Positions 38,287 through 49,914 are shown, numbered from the stretch's first letter. The stretch is 64,000 nucleotides of DNA from Methylotuvimicrobium alcaliphilum 20Z (GCF_000968535.2 NC_016112.1:4030001-4094000), one strand, 5' to 3'. Numbers and translations are program-made. The notes: generated by a model from the letters alone, not told the origin.

Positions 38287-38481
38287 GGCGTGAAGCCAGC
38301 ACCTAAATTCGGCGTCCCACTTAAGGCGGAACAAAAGCACTAAGGATTAACCTTAAACTGTCCCACGTTAAGTGAGTAGCCCTAAATTCCACAGCCGATT
38401 GGCTATGTTTCACAATCTTAAAATTTTAGGTGCTGGATTTTTGACGGCCCCTGGCGCCGAATTTTGATCTACGATAGATAT
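38287..38481. repeat. Family A element with enlarged nested hairpin, one terminus missing
   Basis: GCGTGAAGCCAGCACCTAAA opens the nested element and TTTTAGGTGCTGG closes it, with extra sequence inside. The right end GCCGAATTTTGATCTACGAT is family A; the left terminus is absent. With the B copy, it fills most of the gap between the PF04120 gene and leuD and ends within a few bases of the leuD stop. Confidence 0.75.
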
Positions 38482-38483
38482 GA

Positions 38484-39119
38484 CTACGATGCAAACAACC
38501 AAGGCGCTCGCTTCGCACGTTCCGTCTCGTATGCGTGAATTTGATCGGCATGTTGCAAGGTCAATGCGATATCGTCAAGCCCGTTCAACAACCTGAATTT
38601 CCGATTGGCATCGACTTCAAAGGCAATTTCCCTGCCGGAAGGCGTGACGATCTTTTGCGAATCCAAGTCAACTGTCAGCCGATAACCTTCGGTCAATTCG
38701 TTGAACAGGTCGTCGACAATCGCCGCATCGAGCACGATAGGCAAGATACCGTTCTTGAAACAATTGTTATAAAAGATATCGGCGAAACTCGGCGCGATGA
38801 TCGCTCTGAAGCCGAAATCCTCGAGCGCCCAAGGCGCATGTTCGCGCGACGAACCGCAACCGAAATTTTCGCGGGTCAACAATAGCTCGGCGCCCTTGTA
38901 CTCCGGTTTATTCAGCACGAAATCAGGGTTAATCGGCCGATTTGTGCAATCCATGTCCGGTTCGCCATGATCCATATACCGCCATTCGTCGAACAGAAAC
39001 GGACCGAACCCCGCCCTGCGTATCGATTTTAGAAATTGTTTCGGAATAATCGCATCGGTATCGACATTGGCTCGATCCAACGGTGCGACCAACGCGTCTA
39101 TTTTGGTAAATGCTCTCAT
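38484..39119 (-). CDS. leuD: 3-isopropylmalate dehydratase small subunit
   Basis: With LeuC it isomerises isopropylmalate in leucine synthesis. The swivel-domain signature is clear: [20 protein letters not shown] and [20 protein letters not shown]. 211 residues, normal. Its ATGA overlaps the leuC stop by four bases, so translation is coupled. leuB is not in the window. Confidence 0.96.
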   Translation of the reverse strand: MRAFTKIDALVAPLDRANVDTDAIIPKQFLKSIRRAGFGPFLFDEWRYMDHGEPDMDCTNRPINPDFVLNKPEYKGAELLLTRENFGCGSSREHAPWALEDFGFRAIIAPSFADIFYNNCFKNGILPIVLDAAIVDDLFNELTEGYRLTVDLDSQKIVTPSGREIAFEVDANRKFRLLNGLDDIALTLQHADQIHAYETERAKRAPWLFAS

Positions 39120-40540
39120 GCTTGCGCTCCTTGATTTGCTTCGGTGCTGACATCGACGAAATGCCCGGCAATCGCGGCAGCGGCCGCCATTGCCGGACTG
39201 ACCAGATGCGTGCGTCCGCCGTATCCTTGCCGCCCTTCGAAATTACGGTTAGAAGTCGACGCACAGCGCTCTCCCGGCTCCAAACGGTCGGCGTTCATCG
39301 CTAAGCACATCGAGCACCCCGGATCCCGCCACTCGAATCCGGCTTCGATGAAAATTTTATCCAAGCCTTCGGACTCGGCTTGCTGCTTGATCAGACCCGA
39401 TCCCGGGACGACCATGGCCAATTGGATGTTAGCAGCAAGCTTTTTACCTTTCGCGACCGCGGCAGCCGCTCTCAAGTCTTCGATTCTCGAGTTCGTGCAG
39501 GAACCGATGAATACTTTATCGAGTTTAATATCGGTAATCGCCACACCGGGCTTTAGATCCATGTATTGCAGTGCGCGCTTCATGCTTTCTCGCTTGGTTG
39601 CATCGCTCTCTTGATCCGGATCGGGCACACTGGCATCGACCGGCACCACCAATTCGGGCGAAGTCCCCCAGGTCACTTGCGGCTTGATGTCGGCGGCATT
39701 CAACTCGACAACTTTATCGAAGACTGCGTCCGGGTCGGAATGCAGTTGCTGCCACATACGCTCGGCCATGAACCAGTCGTTGCCTTTCGGTGCAAGCGGT
39801 CGGTCGCGGTAATACTCGATCGTGACATCATCGACCCCGATCAAACCAGCGCGCGCGCCCGCTTCGATTGCCATGTTGCATACCGTCATGCGGCCTTCCA
39901 TCGACAATGCGCGGATCGCGGATCCGGCAAATTCGATCGTATAACCGTTCCCGCCGGCGGTACCGATTTTACCGATAATCGCCAACACGATATCTTTCGC
40001 GGTGATGCCGGGCCGCACTTCACCGTCTACCTTGATCAGCATGTTTTTGGCTTTTTTCTGTACCAAACATTGTGTCGCCAAGACATGCTCGACTTCCGAC
40101 GTGCCGATGCCGAATGCCAACGCGCCGGACGCGCCGTGTGTCGAGGTATGCGAATCGCCGCAGACTACAGTCATGCCGGGCAATGTCGCGCCTTGCTCGG
40201 GCCCTACGACATGCACGATGCCTTGGCGAATATCGGACATATCGAACTCGGTGATACCGAATTCGGCACAATTTTTTTCAAGGGTTTCGACCTGCAGCCT
40301 TGAAACCGGATCGGCAATGCCTTTATCGCGATCGGTGGTCGGTACGTTATGGTCGGCAACGGCCAAATTTCTCGCTTGTCGCCACGGCTTGCGGCCGGCA
40401 AGACGGAGCCCTTCGAACGCTTGAGGAGAAGTGACCTCATGGACTAAATGGCGGTCGATATAGATCAATGAAGAACCGTCATCCTCGGTATGGACAACGT
40501 GATCTTCCCATAATTTGTCGTATAAAGTTTTACCTGACAT
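39116..40540 (-). CDS. leuC: 3-isopropylmalate dehydratase large subunit
   Basis: An aconitase-family catalytic subunit (474 residues). Cysteine ligands for the [4Fe-4S] cluster are visible in [16 protein letters not shown] and [31 protein letters not shown] and the opening [13 protein letters not shown] are family hallmarks. It lies downstream of adk on the same strand; a hairpin sits between them. Confidence 0.97.
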   Translation of the reverse strand: MSGKTLYDKLWEDHVVHTEDDGSSLIYIDRHLVHEVTSPQAFEGLRLAGRKPWRQARNLAVADHNVPTTDRDKGIADPVSRLQVETLEKNCAEFGITEFDMSDIRQGIVHVVGPEQGATLPGMTVVCGDSHTSTHGASGALAFGIGTSEVEHVLATQCLVQKKAKNMLIKVDGEVRPGITAKDIVLAIIGKIGTAGGNGYTIEFAGSAIRALSMEGRMTVCNMAIEAGARAGLIGVDDVTIEYYRDRPLAPKGNDWFMAERMWQQLHSDPDAVFDKVVELNAADIKPQVTWGTSPELVVPVDASVPDPDQESDATKRESMKRALQYMDLKPGVAITDIKLDKVFIGSCTNSRIEDLRAAAAVAKGKKLAANIQLAMVVPGSGLIKQQAESEGLDKIFIEAGFEWRDPGCSMCLAMNADRLEPGERCASTSNRNFEGRQGYGGRTHLVSPAMAAAAAIAGHFVDVSTEANQGAQA

Positions 40541-40583
40541 AGCTACTCATTGTATTTACCGCGTCAGCGGAAAGTAAAAGTAT

Positions 40584-40612
40584 GCGTTAAGCGTCGATCA
40601 AGACGCTTACGC
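40584..40612 (-). terminator. Hairpin between adk and leuC, possible terminator
   Basis: On the leftward strand GCGTAAGCGTC-TTGATC-GACGCTTAACGC forms an eleven-pair stem, followed by ATACTTTTACTTT. It starts immediately after the adk stop. The U-run is broken, so termination may be partial. Confidence 0.45.
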
Positions 40613-40613
40613 G

Positions 40614-41303
<690 letters not shown>

Positions 41304-41444
41304 CTAAGTACAAACAGCTTTAGCTGTTAATTCGCTCTCGCAAAACAAGACATTTTATATCAAAATAGACATTAACTCTTGTAAAAAACAGATATTTTCC
41401 CTATTCTTACTCGGTTTATCAATTATCTTTAGGAGTGCAACTGC

Positions 41445-41915
41445 ATGCGTGTTGAAGATCTAATGACTTCGCAAGTATTCACAGTCGAACAACATGACAT
41501 GATCGATCGTGTCTTTTTCTTGCTGCATTATGAAAAAGTTCGTCATTTACCCGTCGTTGAAAAAGGCAAAGTCATCGGCATCGTATCGGATCGAGACCTG
41601 TACAAAGCCTTAGGGCCGAAAAGCAACTCCAACTCGGTTGAAACCGTCGAAGGAAAAACCGTTTTGCAGGTCGTTCCGCAAAAAGTTCAACACATCATGC
41701 GTCGAGGCGTATTGACCGTTAATCCCGATACTTACGCGTCAGAAGCCGCCAGCATTATGGCCGAAAACAAAGTCGGAGCACTACCGGTAGTCGATCACAA
41801 TAGCAAGCTGGTCGGCATCGTATCGGCCACCGATATTTTGCGCGTTTTTGCGAAAATCGAAAAAGCCAGCGAAGAACGGGAAAAAAGAATTGCGGCCGGC
41901 GTCAGCCATACCTAA
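41445..41915 (+). CDS. Two-CBS-domain protein
   Basis: A 156-residue protein of two tandem CBS motifs: MRVEDLMTSQVFTVEQHDMI ... HLPVVEKGKVIGIVSDRDLY and HIMRRGVLTVNPDTYASEA ... ALPVVDHNSKLVGIVSATDI. Such pairs bind adenine nucleotides and act as energy sensors. The tail is charged (EKASEEREKRIAAG). No effector domain is fused and the partner is unknown. AGGAG lies about seven bases before the ATG. Divergent from adk. Confidence 0.9.
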   Translation: MRVEDLMTSQVFTVEQHDMIDRVFFLLHYEKVRHLPVVEKGKVIGIVSDRDLYKALGPKSNSNSVETVEGKTVLQVVPQKVQHIMRRGVLTVNPDTYASEAASIMAENKVGALPVVDHNSKLVGIVSATDILRVFAKIEKASEEREKRIAAGVSHT

Positions 41916-41953
41916 CCGAACGAATCACTTCGAAACTATCCTTCAATGTTGAA

Positions 41954-42514
41954 GTGACTGTCGACCCGGTAGAATACGCAATAAGGGCATGGCTCGAAAC
42001 CGTTGTCATCGGTCTCGACTTATGCCCTTTCGCCGCTAAACCGTTTCGCCAAAAAGGAATTCGTTTCAGTATTTGCCGAAGCGCCGACACCGCAAGCGGC
42101 CTTGAGCGTTTGATCGAAGAATGCCGGCATTTAGATACCGACTTAAGCATAAACACAACACTGCTGATTTACCCCCATTCGCTGCACGAATTCGATGATT
42201 ATCTCGATTTTCTCTCTCTGGCCGAAACACTATTGTCGGAGCAGGGCTACGACGGTATTTATCAACTGGCCAGCTTTCATCCCGACTACTGCTTCGCCGA
42301 TAGCGACAGCGACGATCCGGCCAATTATACGAACCGATCGCCCTACCCCATCCTGCATCTGCTTCGCGAAGACAGCATCTCCGAAGCCATCGAGCGCCAC
42401 CCGGACTCGGAAAATATTCCTAGACGCAATATCGCACTTGCCCGTACCCTCGGCAAACCACACCTGCACGCACTCATTGCCTCATGCCGTCAGGCAGGTA
42501 CTCCGAGAGAATAA
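41954..42514 (+). CDS. DUF1415 protein
   Basis: A 186-residue protein of the DUF1415 family: YAIRAWLETVVIGLDLCPFA at the N-terminus and YDGIYQLASFHPDYCFADSD plus NRSPYPILHLLREDSISEAI in the middle are its most recognisable parts. The function is unknown; conserved Cys, His and Asp residues suggest an enzyme. The start is a GTG at 41954, since the upstream ATG frame stops at once. It ends two bases before the next gene. Confidence 0.85.
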   Translation: MTVDPVEYAIRAWLETVVIGLDLCPFAAKPFRQKGIRFSICRSADTASGLERLIEECRHLDTDLSINTTLLIYPHSLHEFDDYLDFLSLAETLLSEQGYDGIYQLASFHPDYCFADSDSDDPANYTNRSPYPILHLLREDSISEAIERHPDSENIPRRNIALARTLGKPHLHALIASCRQAGTPRE

Positions 42515-42516
42515 AC

Positions 42517-43674
42517 ATGCGCAGCAGTATCCGGCACCATGTCGACCAATTACTGACCGAACAAGGTCGATTTTCGCCGATCGCATGGCTGCTCGCGACC
42601 GGCTATCTTAGCTATTCGAACTACATCGATTGGCGAGACGGCCTTATCGAAAACCTGGACAGTTGTTTTACGGCGCCGCGCGAACGTATCATCGAGCAAC
42701 TTGCCATTGCTACGAATTATGCTCGAACGCTGGGATTGAGTGAAACGCGCGGCACCTATCTTTCAACCGAGCAAAACGAACTGATCATCAGCCGCGACCC
42801 GCAAAACGACATCAATTTCAAAACGGACTTCGTACCGGCGCAGGACCGCATGCAGATGGATTTGTTTTTCGACAGTGCACCGGTTTATGCCGAAAACGAG
42901 TTAATCGACGCTATCACTAACCGCAACAAACGCAAAATTCCGGAACTGCTAGACACCTTATACGGCTTTGACCCCGCAAAGCACGAAGACTATGCGCTTC
43001 TGATCGAGCAGGAAAAAAAATTCCGGGCGCCCGGCTTTTCGTTATCCAATAAACTCGATACCTTAGATAATACACTGATGCCGTTAGCGGTTAAGTTATT
43101 ACGAACAGAAGCTATACGTTTTCTGACGCCGCTGTGGCAAGACTTGACCACCGAACTAACCGGCCGCCCCTTCGATCCCGAGCAGCCTAAGCTACATGTC
43201 AGCTATACAGGCACGAAAGCATTTCTGTGGCATGACGTTACCAAAGCAATCGAACAAGAACCCGACTACTCTAAACAACCTATTTTGCTATTTCGCTATG
43301 CCGAGGCCAGCTTCAAAGTGATCCGGGAACTGGCCGGTCTCGAGCATTGGTTTTTGTTATTCCTGCTGCATACCGAAACAGCCGAACAACTGTTAAAACA
43401 GACCGGATATCATTTGCTTTCCGACGACTGGGAACGATTTCAGGAACTTGACCCCGAGTTGCCAACGCAGTTTTTCCCGGCCTGGATACTATTGATCAAG
43501 CCGGCACTCGCTAAACAAGACCTTATTTTAAACGGCGAAACGGAAGGTTTTCTCGCATTCAGCCTAGCCAAGCAATTAAGCGCCGAACCGCTTGAGTCGA
43601 CCTCGATCGCTTTAAGAGCGGACCTAAAAAAACTTAATCCGGATTTGTTCCGGCATTTTCTTGATTCCCTATAG
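42517..43674 (+). CDS. Hypothetical protein, no family recognised
   Basis: A 385-residue soluble protein from the ATG at 42517, two bases after the DUF1415 stop; an in-frame ATG at 42484 would overlap that gene. I recognise no domain. It looks all-alpha with amphipathic helices, opens RSSIRHHVDQLLTEQGRFSP and contains many aromatic residues (YLSYSNYIDWRDGL, LEHWFLLFLLH). There is no signal peptide or membrane helix. Coupling to DUF1415 suggests a joint role. It is cleanly coding: codon use resembles its neighbours and no stop interrupts it. Confidence 0.75.
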   Translation: MRSSIRHHVDQLLTEQGRFSPIAWLLATGYLSYSNYIDWRDGLIENLDSCFTAPRERIIEQLAIATNYARTLGLSETRGTYLSTEQNELIISRDPQNDINFKTDFVPAQDRMQMDLFFDSAPVYAENELIDAITNRNKRKIPELLDTLYGFDPAKHEDYALLIEQEKKFRAPGFSLSNKLDTLDNTLMPLAVKLLRTEAIRFLTPLWQDLTTELTGRPFDPEQPKLHVSYTGTKAFLWHDVTKAIEQEPDYSKQPILLFRYAEASFKVIRELAGLEHWFLLFLLHTETAEQLLKQTGYHLLSDDWERFQELDPELPTQFFPAWILLIKPALAKQDLILNGETEGFLAFSLAKQLSAEPLESTSIALRADLKKLNPDLFRHFLDSL

Positions 43675-43699
43675 AGAGTGCACGCTAAAAATTTGCCTT

Positions 43700-43885
43700 A
43701 ACCTAACGTTCATGAAAGCCCGGCAATCACCCCGGCAAATGAAAGTACGAGACGTGGGGAGGGCGCGGTCACTCGCCCGATAGGACGCCGTGAATACGTC
43801 CATGTAGGCTCGATGGCGGCTATCCTGCCGCCAACGTCTGTCGATCGAGCAACCGCACCCTCTCCGGAACCGGCATTGCCAGAAC
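43700..43885. repeat. Family D repeat with the shared central module
   Basis: Begins CCTAACGTTCATGAAAGCCC, a sequence shared with the block at 33246, and carries the module GGACGCCGTGAATACGTCC, then TGTAGGCTCGATGGCGGC, found in families A and B. It occupies most of the 321-bp gap before hemF. Confidence 0.65.
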
Positions 43886-43989
43886 AGAGATTTGTATATC
43901 GAAAAATTAGATAATGAATCCAAATTTACGAACTTTCACAGTAACTAAAACGGGTAGATTTTAACACCCGCTTCCTCTTGACACTCTAA

Positions 43990-44916
<927 letters not shown>

Positions 44917-45083
44917 ACTTACTCCCTTTTGATCGAAAAATCGTTTAACCTAAATTCGGCAATTTAACCATGAAGCACATGAATTTCATGAAGGATTTCT
45001 TGAAATTACCTAAACATTCTCGCTAACCTTTTGGGCGAGAGAAAGTTTTATACAAACGTATAACAAGTTACTGAATTAACTTC

Positions 45084-46016
45084 TTATTCTTCATGGCAAA
45101 ATGCTTTTTCTAGGTTAATAGGAAAGGACCGGTAAGACTCAACAACATAACCCCGCTCGCATAACTGCTGCAAAACACCTTTTTCGCCGGCTAAATGCAA
45201 CACGCCGACTAAAATCAACTCTCGCTCGGGTGTGCTTAGCATCGCCTCAATCTTAGGTACCCAAGCATTGTTGCGATTGACCAGCAGTTCCCGATATAGG
45301 CTAGGGTAATCGCTGCGCATCGGCGCGATTCCTAATTCATCCAATGTATCGAGATCGCCTGAACGCCATGCAGACTTGAGCTCCCCCAGTAACGCGGGGA
45401 GCTCTTCAATTTCTCTTAATGTGGACAAAATGAGTTCGTTCTCCTGCCCCAGGCCCATCTGCTCCAATGCGGATATTTGCGTTTCCAACGATTCTAACGC
45501 CCCGACGGGCTTATTATCAGCCTGGGCTTTCGCGCTAAAAAAATGATCCACTCCAGCTTCGGCTAAACCTAAACGATGTAATTCAAACATCATCAAGCTA
45601 ATCGCGACCAAAGGCGGCTTCAAGTTCTGTAAAGACTCAATCGGTATGCCCACATGCTGACAAAAACGCTGCAATTCGGCATAGGTCTCGGCGTTAAGCT
45701 CATCACGCAATGTCGTACCGTCGACATACTGTAAACGCCGCATCATAGCTATTTGCGCTTCCTGCCCAGAAAAGTCGGCTAAATCGACTTCCAACACTAA
45801 TTTGTCGGCTTTTCGATAAACCCGATCAAACGCTTCGGGTAACGGATAATCGGACGTACCCAGCAAATGAATAGTACCGCCGATAAACAATTCGGCATCA
45901 TCTTTACTAACTCGCCATAGCGAGGTTTCAGAGTAAACCGGCCCCGCAATTAAAAGCGCGAGCGCAAAAAAAGAGCAAATGACTTTGTCATGCGCGGCGG
46001 ATTTGAGCGTCTTCAT
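45084..46016 (-). CDS. TraB/GumN family protein, probably exported
   Basis: A protein of ~310 residues. A signal peptide (KVICSFFALALLIAGPVYSE) precedes the TraB/GumN domain, with GGTIHLLGTSDYPLPEAFDR near its start, LVLEVDLADF, and ELILVGVLHLAGEKGVLQQL near the end. The family contains predicted metal-dependent proteases (Tiki/TraB-like) with His and Glu ligands in these segments; the bacterial role is unclear. The ATG at 46016 is chosen because the signal peptide follows it; the frame is open upstream to 46064. Confidence 0.83.
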   Translation of the reverse strand: MKTLKSAAHDKVICSFFALALLIAGPVYSETSLWRVSKDDAELFIGGTIHLLGTSDYPLPEAFDRVYRKADKLVLEVDLADFSGQEAQIAMMRRLQYVDGTTLRDELNAETYAELQRFCQHVGIPIESLQNLKPPLVAISLMMFELHRLGLAEAGVDHFFSAKAQADNKPVGALESLETQISALEQMGLGQENELILSTLREIEELPALLGELKSAWRSGDLDTLDELGIAPMRSDYPSLYRELLVNRNNAWVPKIEAMLSTPERELILVGVLHLAGEKGVLQQLCERGYVVESYRSFPINLEKAFCHEE

Positions 46017-46097
46017 AATGATGAAAGATGGAACGTTTGTGTTGCTCGGATTCAAGCGACCCATTCGGTTCTCGTAAAAATATTGAGTAATCGCGGC

Positions 46098-46580
46098 TTA
46101 GTGATCTTCGCCGCCAACTCCATGAATATGGCCGTGAGCCAATTCATCCTCGGTAGCAGCTCTGATATCGGTGACTTCAACATCGAAATTTAGCGACTCT
46201 CCAGCTAGAGGATGATTACCGTCAATCGTCACTTCATCGCCTTCGACTTTTATAACGGTAACAATACCGGGACCGGAACTGATATCGGCATGAAACTGCA
46301 TACCGACCTCCACGTTATCAACGCCTTCAAACATCTTGCGAGGGATAACCTGTACCATCTCTTGAAAATATTCGCCATATCCGTCTTCGGGAGCGATGGC
46401 AACTTGGAATTTGTCTCCGACCGATTTACCCTGTAAAGCTTTTTCTAAACCGGGAATGATATTGCCGCTGCCGTGAAGATAAACCAACGCATCACTGCCT
46501 ATTGAGCTATCGAGTTGCTCGCCTGCCGAGTTAGTTAATGTGTAATGGATCGAAACCGCCATATTGTCAGCAACTTGCAT
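46098..46580 (-). CDS. slyD: FKBP-type peptidyl-prolyl isomerase SlyD
   Basis: A 160-residue SlyD-type FKBP: VSIHYTLTNSAGEQLDSS, LVYLHGSGNIIPGLEKALQG and VAIAPEDGYGEYFQEMVQVI, followed by the insert-in-flap chaperone domain. The C-terminal metal-binding tail is short (HGHIHGVGGEDH), with far fewer histidines than the long E. coli tail. It acts in protein folding and nickel handling. Confidence 0.93.
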   Translation of the reverse strand: MQVADNMAVSIHYTLTNSAGEQLDSSIGSDALVYLHGSGNIIPGLEKALQGKSVGDKFQVAIAPEDGYGEYFQEMVQVIPRKMFEGVDNVEVGMQFHADISSGPGIVTVIKVEGDEVTIDGNHPLAGESLNFDVEVTDIRAATEDELAHGHIHGVGGEDH

Positions 46581-46680
46581 AAATAAACCTTTAATTGATT
46601 AATGAAGGGCTGTTTATGATATAAAATTGACGCACGTTTGTGTGAAAATCTTCAAAATTAATTTCATTACTATACTAATC

Positions 46681-47178
46681 ATGAGCCGTTGGAGACCCCC
46701 TCAACCTAAATCATCTCCCTACATCACCCGTCATGGCTATCAAGCCTTGGAACAAGAGCTCAAACAGTTATGGGAAAAACGTAAATATGTAACTGAAGCG
46801 CTTGCCGCCGCAGCCGCAGAGGGCGACCGTTCGGAAAATGCCGAATATATCTATCGAAAAAAAGAACTCCGCGGTATCGATAGACGTATTCATTACTTGC
46901 AAAAACGCTTGCCGATTCTGAAGATGGTCGATCAAACACCGAACGATGAAGATCGCATCTATTTCGGTGCTTGGGTAACACTGGAAAACGCCGAAGGAAG
47001 GGAAGTCAAATACCGAATCGTAGGTGCAGACGAGCTCGATTCGGCTAAACAGTATATCAGCTTGGATTCGCCACTAGCCAAGGCTTTATTGAAAAAGACT
47101 TTTGACGACGTGGTCGTCATTCACATTGCCGATCAAATCTTGCAGTATACGGTGCTGGATATTTCCTATGAAGCTTGA
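46681..47178 (+). CDS. greB: Transcription elongation factor GreB
   Basis: Rescues backtracked RNA polymerase. A coiled coil (YQALEQELKQLWEKRKYVTE) carries the acidic tip GDRSENAEYIYRKKELRG, and the C-terminal FKBP-like domain has YFGAWVTLENAEGREVKYRI. The opening SRWRPPQPKSSPYITRHGYQ is GreB-like rather than GreA-like. The start at 46681 is taken because the frame upstream does not resemble the family. It ends nine bases from the convergent wecC. Confidence 0.95.
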   Translation: MSRWRPPQPKSSPYITRHGYQALEQELKQLWEKRKYVTEALAAAAAEGDRSENAEYIYRKKELRGIDRRIHYLQKRLPILKMVDQTPNDEDRIYFGAWVTLENAEGREVKYRIVGADELDSAKQYISLDSPLAKALLKKTFDDVVVIHIADQILQYTVLDISYEA

Positions 47179-47187
47179 TTCGGAGAA

Positions 47188-48396
47188 TTATTGAATCACG
47201 CCGCGCGTATCGATCAAAATTTTCTCTTTGAGGTCGGCTGCCTTCAACGATTTAAACGGCTTATGATCGACCAACAGCAGCACGATATCGGACCGCTTGA
47301 TGACTTCTTGATAAGGTAACAGCGTAAAGTCCTTGTGTTCTGTTAAGTTAGGTTCGGCGACCAGCACCTCGCCAATGTCTTGCTTTCGTATTTCCTTAAC
47401 GATATCCAAAGCCGGCGACTCCCGCAAATCGTCGACATCGGCTTTAAAAGCCAACCCCAAACAACCGATAACGGGATTTTTAAATTTATCGGCACTGACT
47501 TTGACTTTATCGATGACCCAATGCGGTTTGGCATCGTTTACTTCGCGAGCGGTTTTAATGAGTCTGGCTTGATCCGGTGACCTCGCCACAATAAACCAAG
47601 GGTCCACGGCTATACAATGCCCTCCGACGCCGGGGCCCGGTTGCAATATATTCACTCGCGGATGACGATTCGCCAATTTGATCAATTCCCAAACGTTGAT
47701 ATTTTCTTGATCGCAAATCAGCGACAGTTCGTTAGCGAAAGCGATATTGACATCCCTGAATGAATTTTCGCTCAGCTTGCTGAGCTCGGCGGTTTTGGCG
47801 TCAGTTGCCAAAATCTCTCCGCGCACGAAGGCTCGATAAAATTCGACAACTTTTTCGGTCGAAATTTCGTTAATACCGCCAACGATGCGATCATTTTCCA
47901 CTAATTCCGTCAATATCCTTCCCGGCAACACGCGCTCCGGACAATGCGCGACATAAACGTCCCTTCCGACGTCATGACCTTCTTCGCTTAAGATTTTTGC
48001 GACGATATCGTCGGTAGTACCGACCGGGCTGGTCGATTCCAAAATAACAATGTTCCCCGGTTTTACGAAAGGAGCAATAACTCGCGTAGCGGCTTCAACA
48101 TAGGACAGGTCGGGTATATGCTCGTCTTTAAAAGGTGTCGGTACCGCGAGAATAAAGATATCGGCCTCTTGCGGTTGCAAGCCGGCTTTCAAGTTCCCCG
48201 ATTGCACGGCTGATTTGACCAAAATATCAAGATCAGGCTCGACGATATGAATCTTGCCTTGGTTAATGGTATTGACGACATGCTCGGAAGTATCGACACC
48301 AAAGACCTTAAAGCCTTTAGTTCCTAATAACGATGCGGTAGGCAATCCGATGTAACCCAGCCCAATGACGCAAACTTTTGTTACCGATGGTTGCAT
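47188..48396 (-). CDS. wecC: UDP-N-acetyl-D-mannosamine dehydrogenase (WecC type)
   Basis: Oxidises UDP-ManNAc to UDP-ManNAcA for surface polysaccharide. The NAD fold KVCVIGLGYIGLPTASLLGT, VPTPFKDEHIPDLSYVE, ILESTSPVGTTD, and the catalytic Cys in GPGVGGHCIAVDPWF are typical of the UDP-glucose/ManNAc dehydrogenase family. The HIVEPDLD stretch and the Cys context favour WecC over Ugd. No epimerase (wecB) is adjacent, so the pathway partner must lie elsewhere. 402 residues. Confidence 0.9.
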   Translation of the reverse strand: MQPSVTKVCVIGLGYIGLPTASLLGTKGFKVFGVDTSEHVVNTINQGKIHIVEPDLDILVKSAVQSGNLKAGLQPQEADIFILAVPTPFKDEHIPDLSYVEAATRVIAPFVKPGNIVILESTSPVGTTDDIVAKILSEEGHDVGRDVYVAHCPERVLPGRILTELVENDRIVGGINEISTEKVVEFYRAFVRGEILATDAKTAELSKLSENSFRDVNIAFANELSLICDQENINVWELIKLANRHPRVNILQPGPGVGGHCIAVDPWFIVARSPDQARLIKTAREVNDAKPHWVIDKVKVSADKFKNPVIGCLGLAFKADVDDLRESPALDIVKEIRKQDIGEVLVAEPNLTEHKDFTLLPYQEVIKRSDIVLLLVDHKPFKSLKAADLKEKILIDTRGVIQ

Positions 48397-49116
48397 AATT
48401 TTTTCCTTATAGATCCTTTAACAATAGATGCTGATTTTTGCCTCACCCTTAAAAAGCGAGAAGTCATTTTTGGATATTTATACCTGTCATAGATCAAAAT
48501 TTTACTATACCCATCACAGATCAAAATTCGGCACCAGGGCGTCCGTCAAAGGACGCCGTGAACCCAGCACCTAAATTCCATAGCCAATGGGCTATGGAAT
48601 TTAGGTGCTGGGTGAATACATCCCTGTAGGCTCCATGCTGGCCCCTCACCTAGCGTTAGGTGAGGGGTCGCACAACCCCCTGGCGCCTCCTCAAGCACTG
48701 CCGAAATTTGAAGTGCAAAAGGTATAATTAACAAATCTTCGTCAGACACTACATTTTAAAGTTTAGCGTCTATTGTAAATGTTTTTCTAATGCTTACAAT
48801 TGTTTATGTTTTCTCAAGAAAACAGCGGATCTTGTTTGATATTTATCTTGATTGTCATTACCTGTAATGCCACAAAATTTATAATTCTATTTTATTCAAT
48901 AGATTGCGATTTTTCTTGTCAAAGTTCCGTTAAAATTCAATCAGCCAATCATGCCCATGAACACCGTGGCCAGCGATTTTTCTCGAGGTTGTCATTTTTT
49001 ACGAATTCGGTCGTCATCCTCACGAGAATCCACGTCCAATCCACAGCGTTAACTAGTATTTAATACCCAATGATTGCGTTTTATTGGCGATGCCATTCTA
49101 TGACAAACCTTAAAGC
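48397..49116. other. Gap wecC-rrn terminator: repeat plus unassigned AT-rich DNA
   Basis: 48506-48726 is a family A element, listed separately. Just before it, at about 48479-48500, a second copy of one family A terminus (TATACCTGTCATAGATCAAA) sits in tandem. The remaining ~390 bp up to the rrn terminator are AT-rich, with no credible reading frame or RNA gene that I can see. Confidence 0.5.
48506..48726. repeat. Family A element, copy 7, with perfect nested hairpin
   Basis: Termini TATACCCATCACAGATCAAA and, at the right, TGCCGAAATTTGAAGTGCAA with GGTATA. The nested insert reads CCCAGCACCTAAATTCCATA, then GCC-AATG-GGC, then TATGGAATTTAGGTGCTGGG: a perfect 23-pair stem with a four-base loop. 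GTGAA precedes it and GTGAATAC overlaps its end. The right half contains a second palindrome around CACCTAGCGTTAGGTG. Confidence 0.88.
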
Positions 49117-49155
49117 AAAAAAAAAGCCCGTGTTGAGTGATCAACACGGGCTTTT
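49117..49155 (-). terminator. rrn operon terminator
   Basis: On the leftward strand AGCCCGTGTTGA-TCAC-TCAACACGGGCT is a perfect 12-pair stem followed by a run of T. It lies ten bases beyond 5S, as expected for the end of the rRNA transcript. Confidence 0.93.
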
Positions 49156-49164
49156 GGGATAAGA

Positions 49165-49283
49165 GCCTGGCAATTCCCTACTTTCACATGGCAAACTGCC
49201 ACACTATCATCGGCGCTAAGCGGTTTCACTTCCGAGTTCGGGATGGGATCGGGTGGGACACGCTCGCTATGGTCACCAGGCAA
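49165..49283 (-). rRNA. rrf: 5S ribosomal RNA
   Basis: Read leftward it starts GCCTGGTGACCATAGCGAGC and continues CCCGATCCCATCCCGAACTC, with the paired GCCTGGY and GCCAGGC ends that close 5S helix I. It follows 23S after a 288-bp spacer, long for this gap. The spacer includes the outer arm of the 23S processing stem (49481-49497) and a run of purine-rich short repeats. Confidence 0.93.
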
Positions 49284-49706
49284 ACCGGTTACAGTAGGTT
49301 CAAAGTTAAGCCGTAAGGTTAACGATGGTATTCGTCAATGCTCATTCGGCTGTGTGCTTTGCGCCTACTCAAAACTCTTTACTAACAGGTGCTTTCGCTT
49401 GTTATTTCGGTCTTCAATCACAGTCGCTTAGCCTTTAGCCTTGCGCCTTTAACCTTAACCTTTTGCCTTTCACCTGTTTTTTTGGAAATCTGTACACGTT
49501 TTTCGTTCTCTCGCTTTAGCGATTGTCGGCTGTTGGATAACACCTTGGTTTTCAAACCGATTGGGTGTTATATGGTCAAGCCTCACGGGCAATTAGTATC
49601 AGTTAGCTTCATACATTACTGCACTTCCACACCTGACCTATCAACCTGATCGTCTCTCAGGGCCCTTCAGGGGACTCACGGTCCCAGTGAGATCTCATCT
49701 TGGGAG

Positions 49707-49742
<36 letters not shown>

Positions 49743-49859
49743 TCCGAACATAGCTACCCGGCAATGCCATTGGCATGACAACCGGAACACCAGAGGTTCG
49801 TCCACTCCGGTCCTCTCGTACTAGGAGCAGCTTCCCTCAAATCTCAAACGCCCACGGCA

Positions 49860-49914
<55 letters not shown>

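Noticed and set aside
40541-40613. Leucine attenuator before leuC
   Set aside because: There is a hairpin but no leader peptide with leucine codons, and the hairpin directly follows adk, which fits a terminator better.
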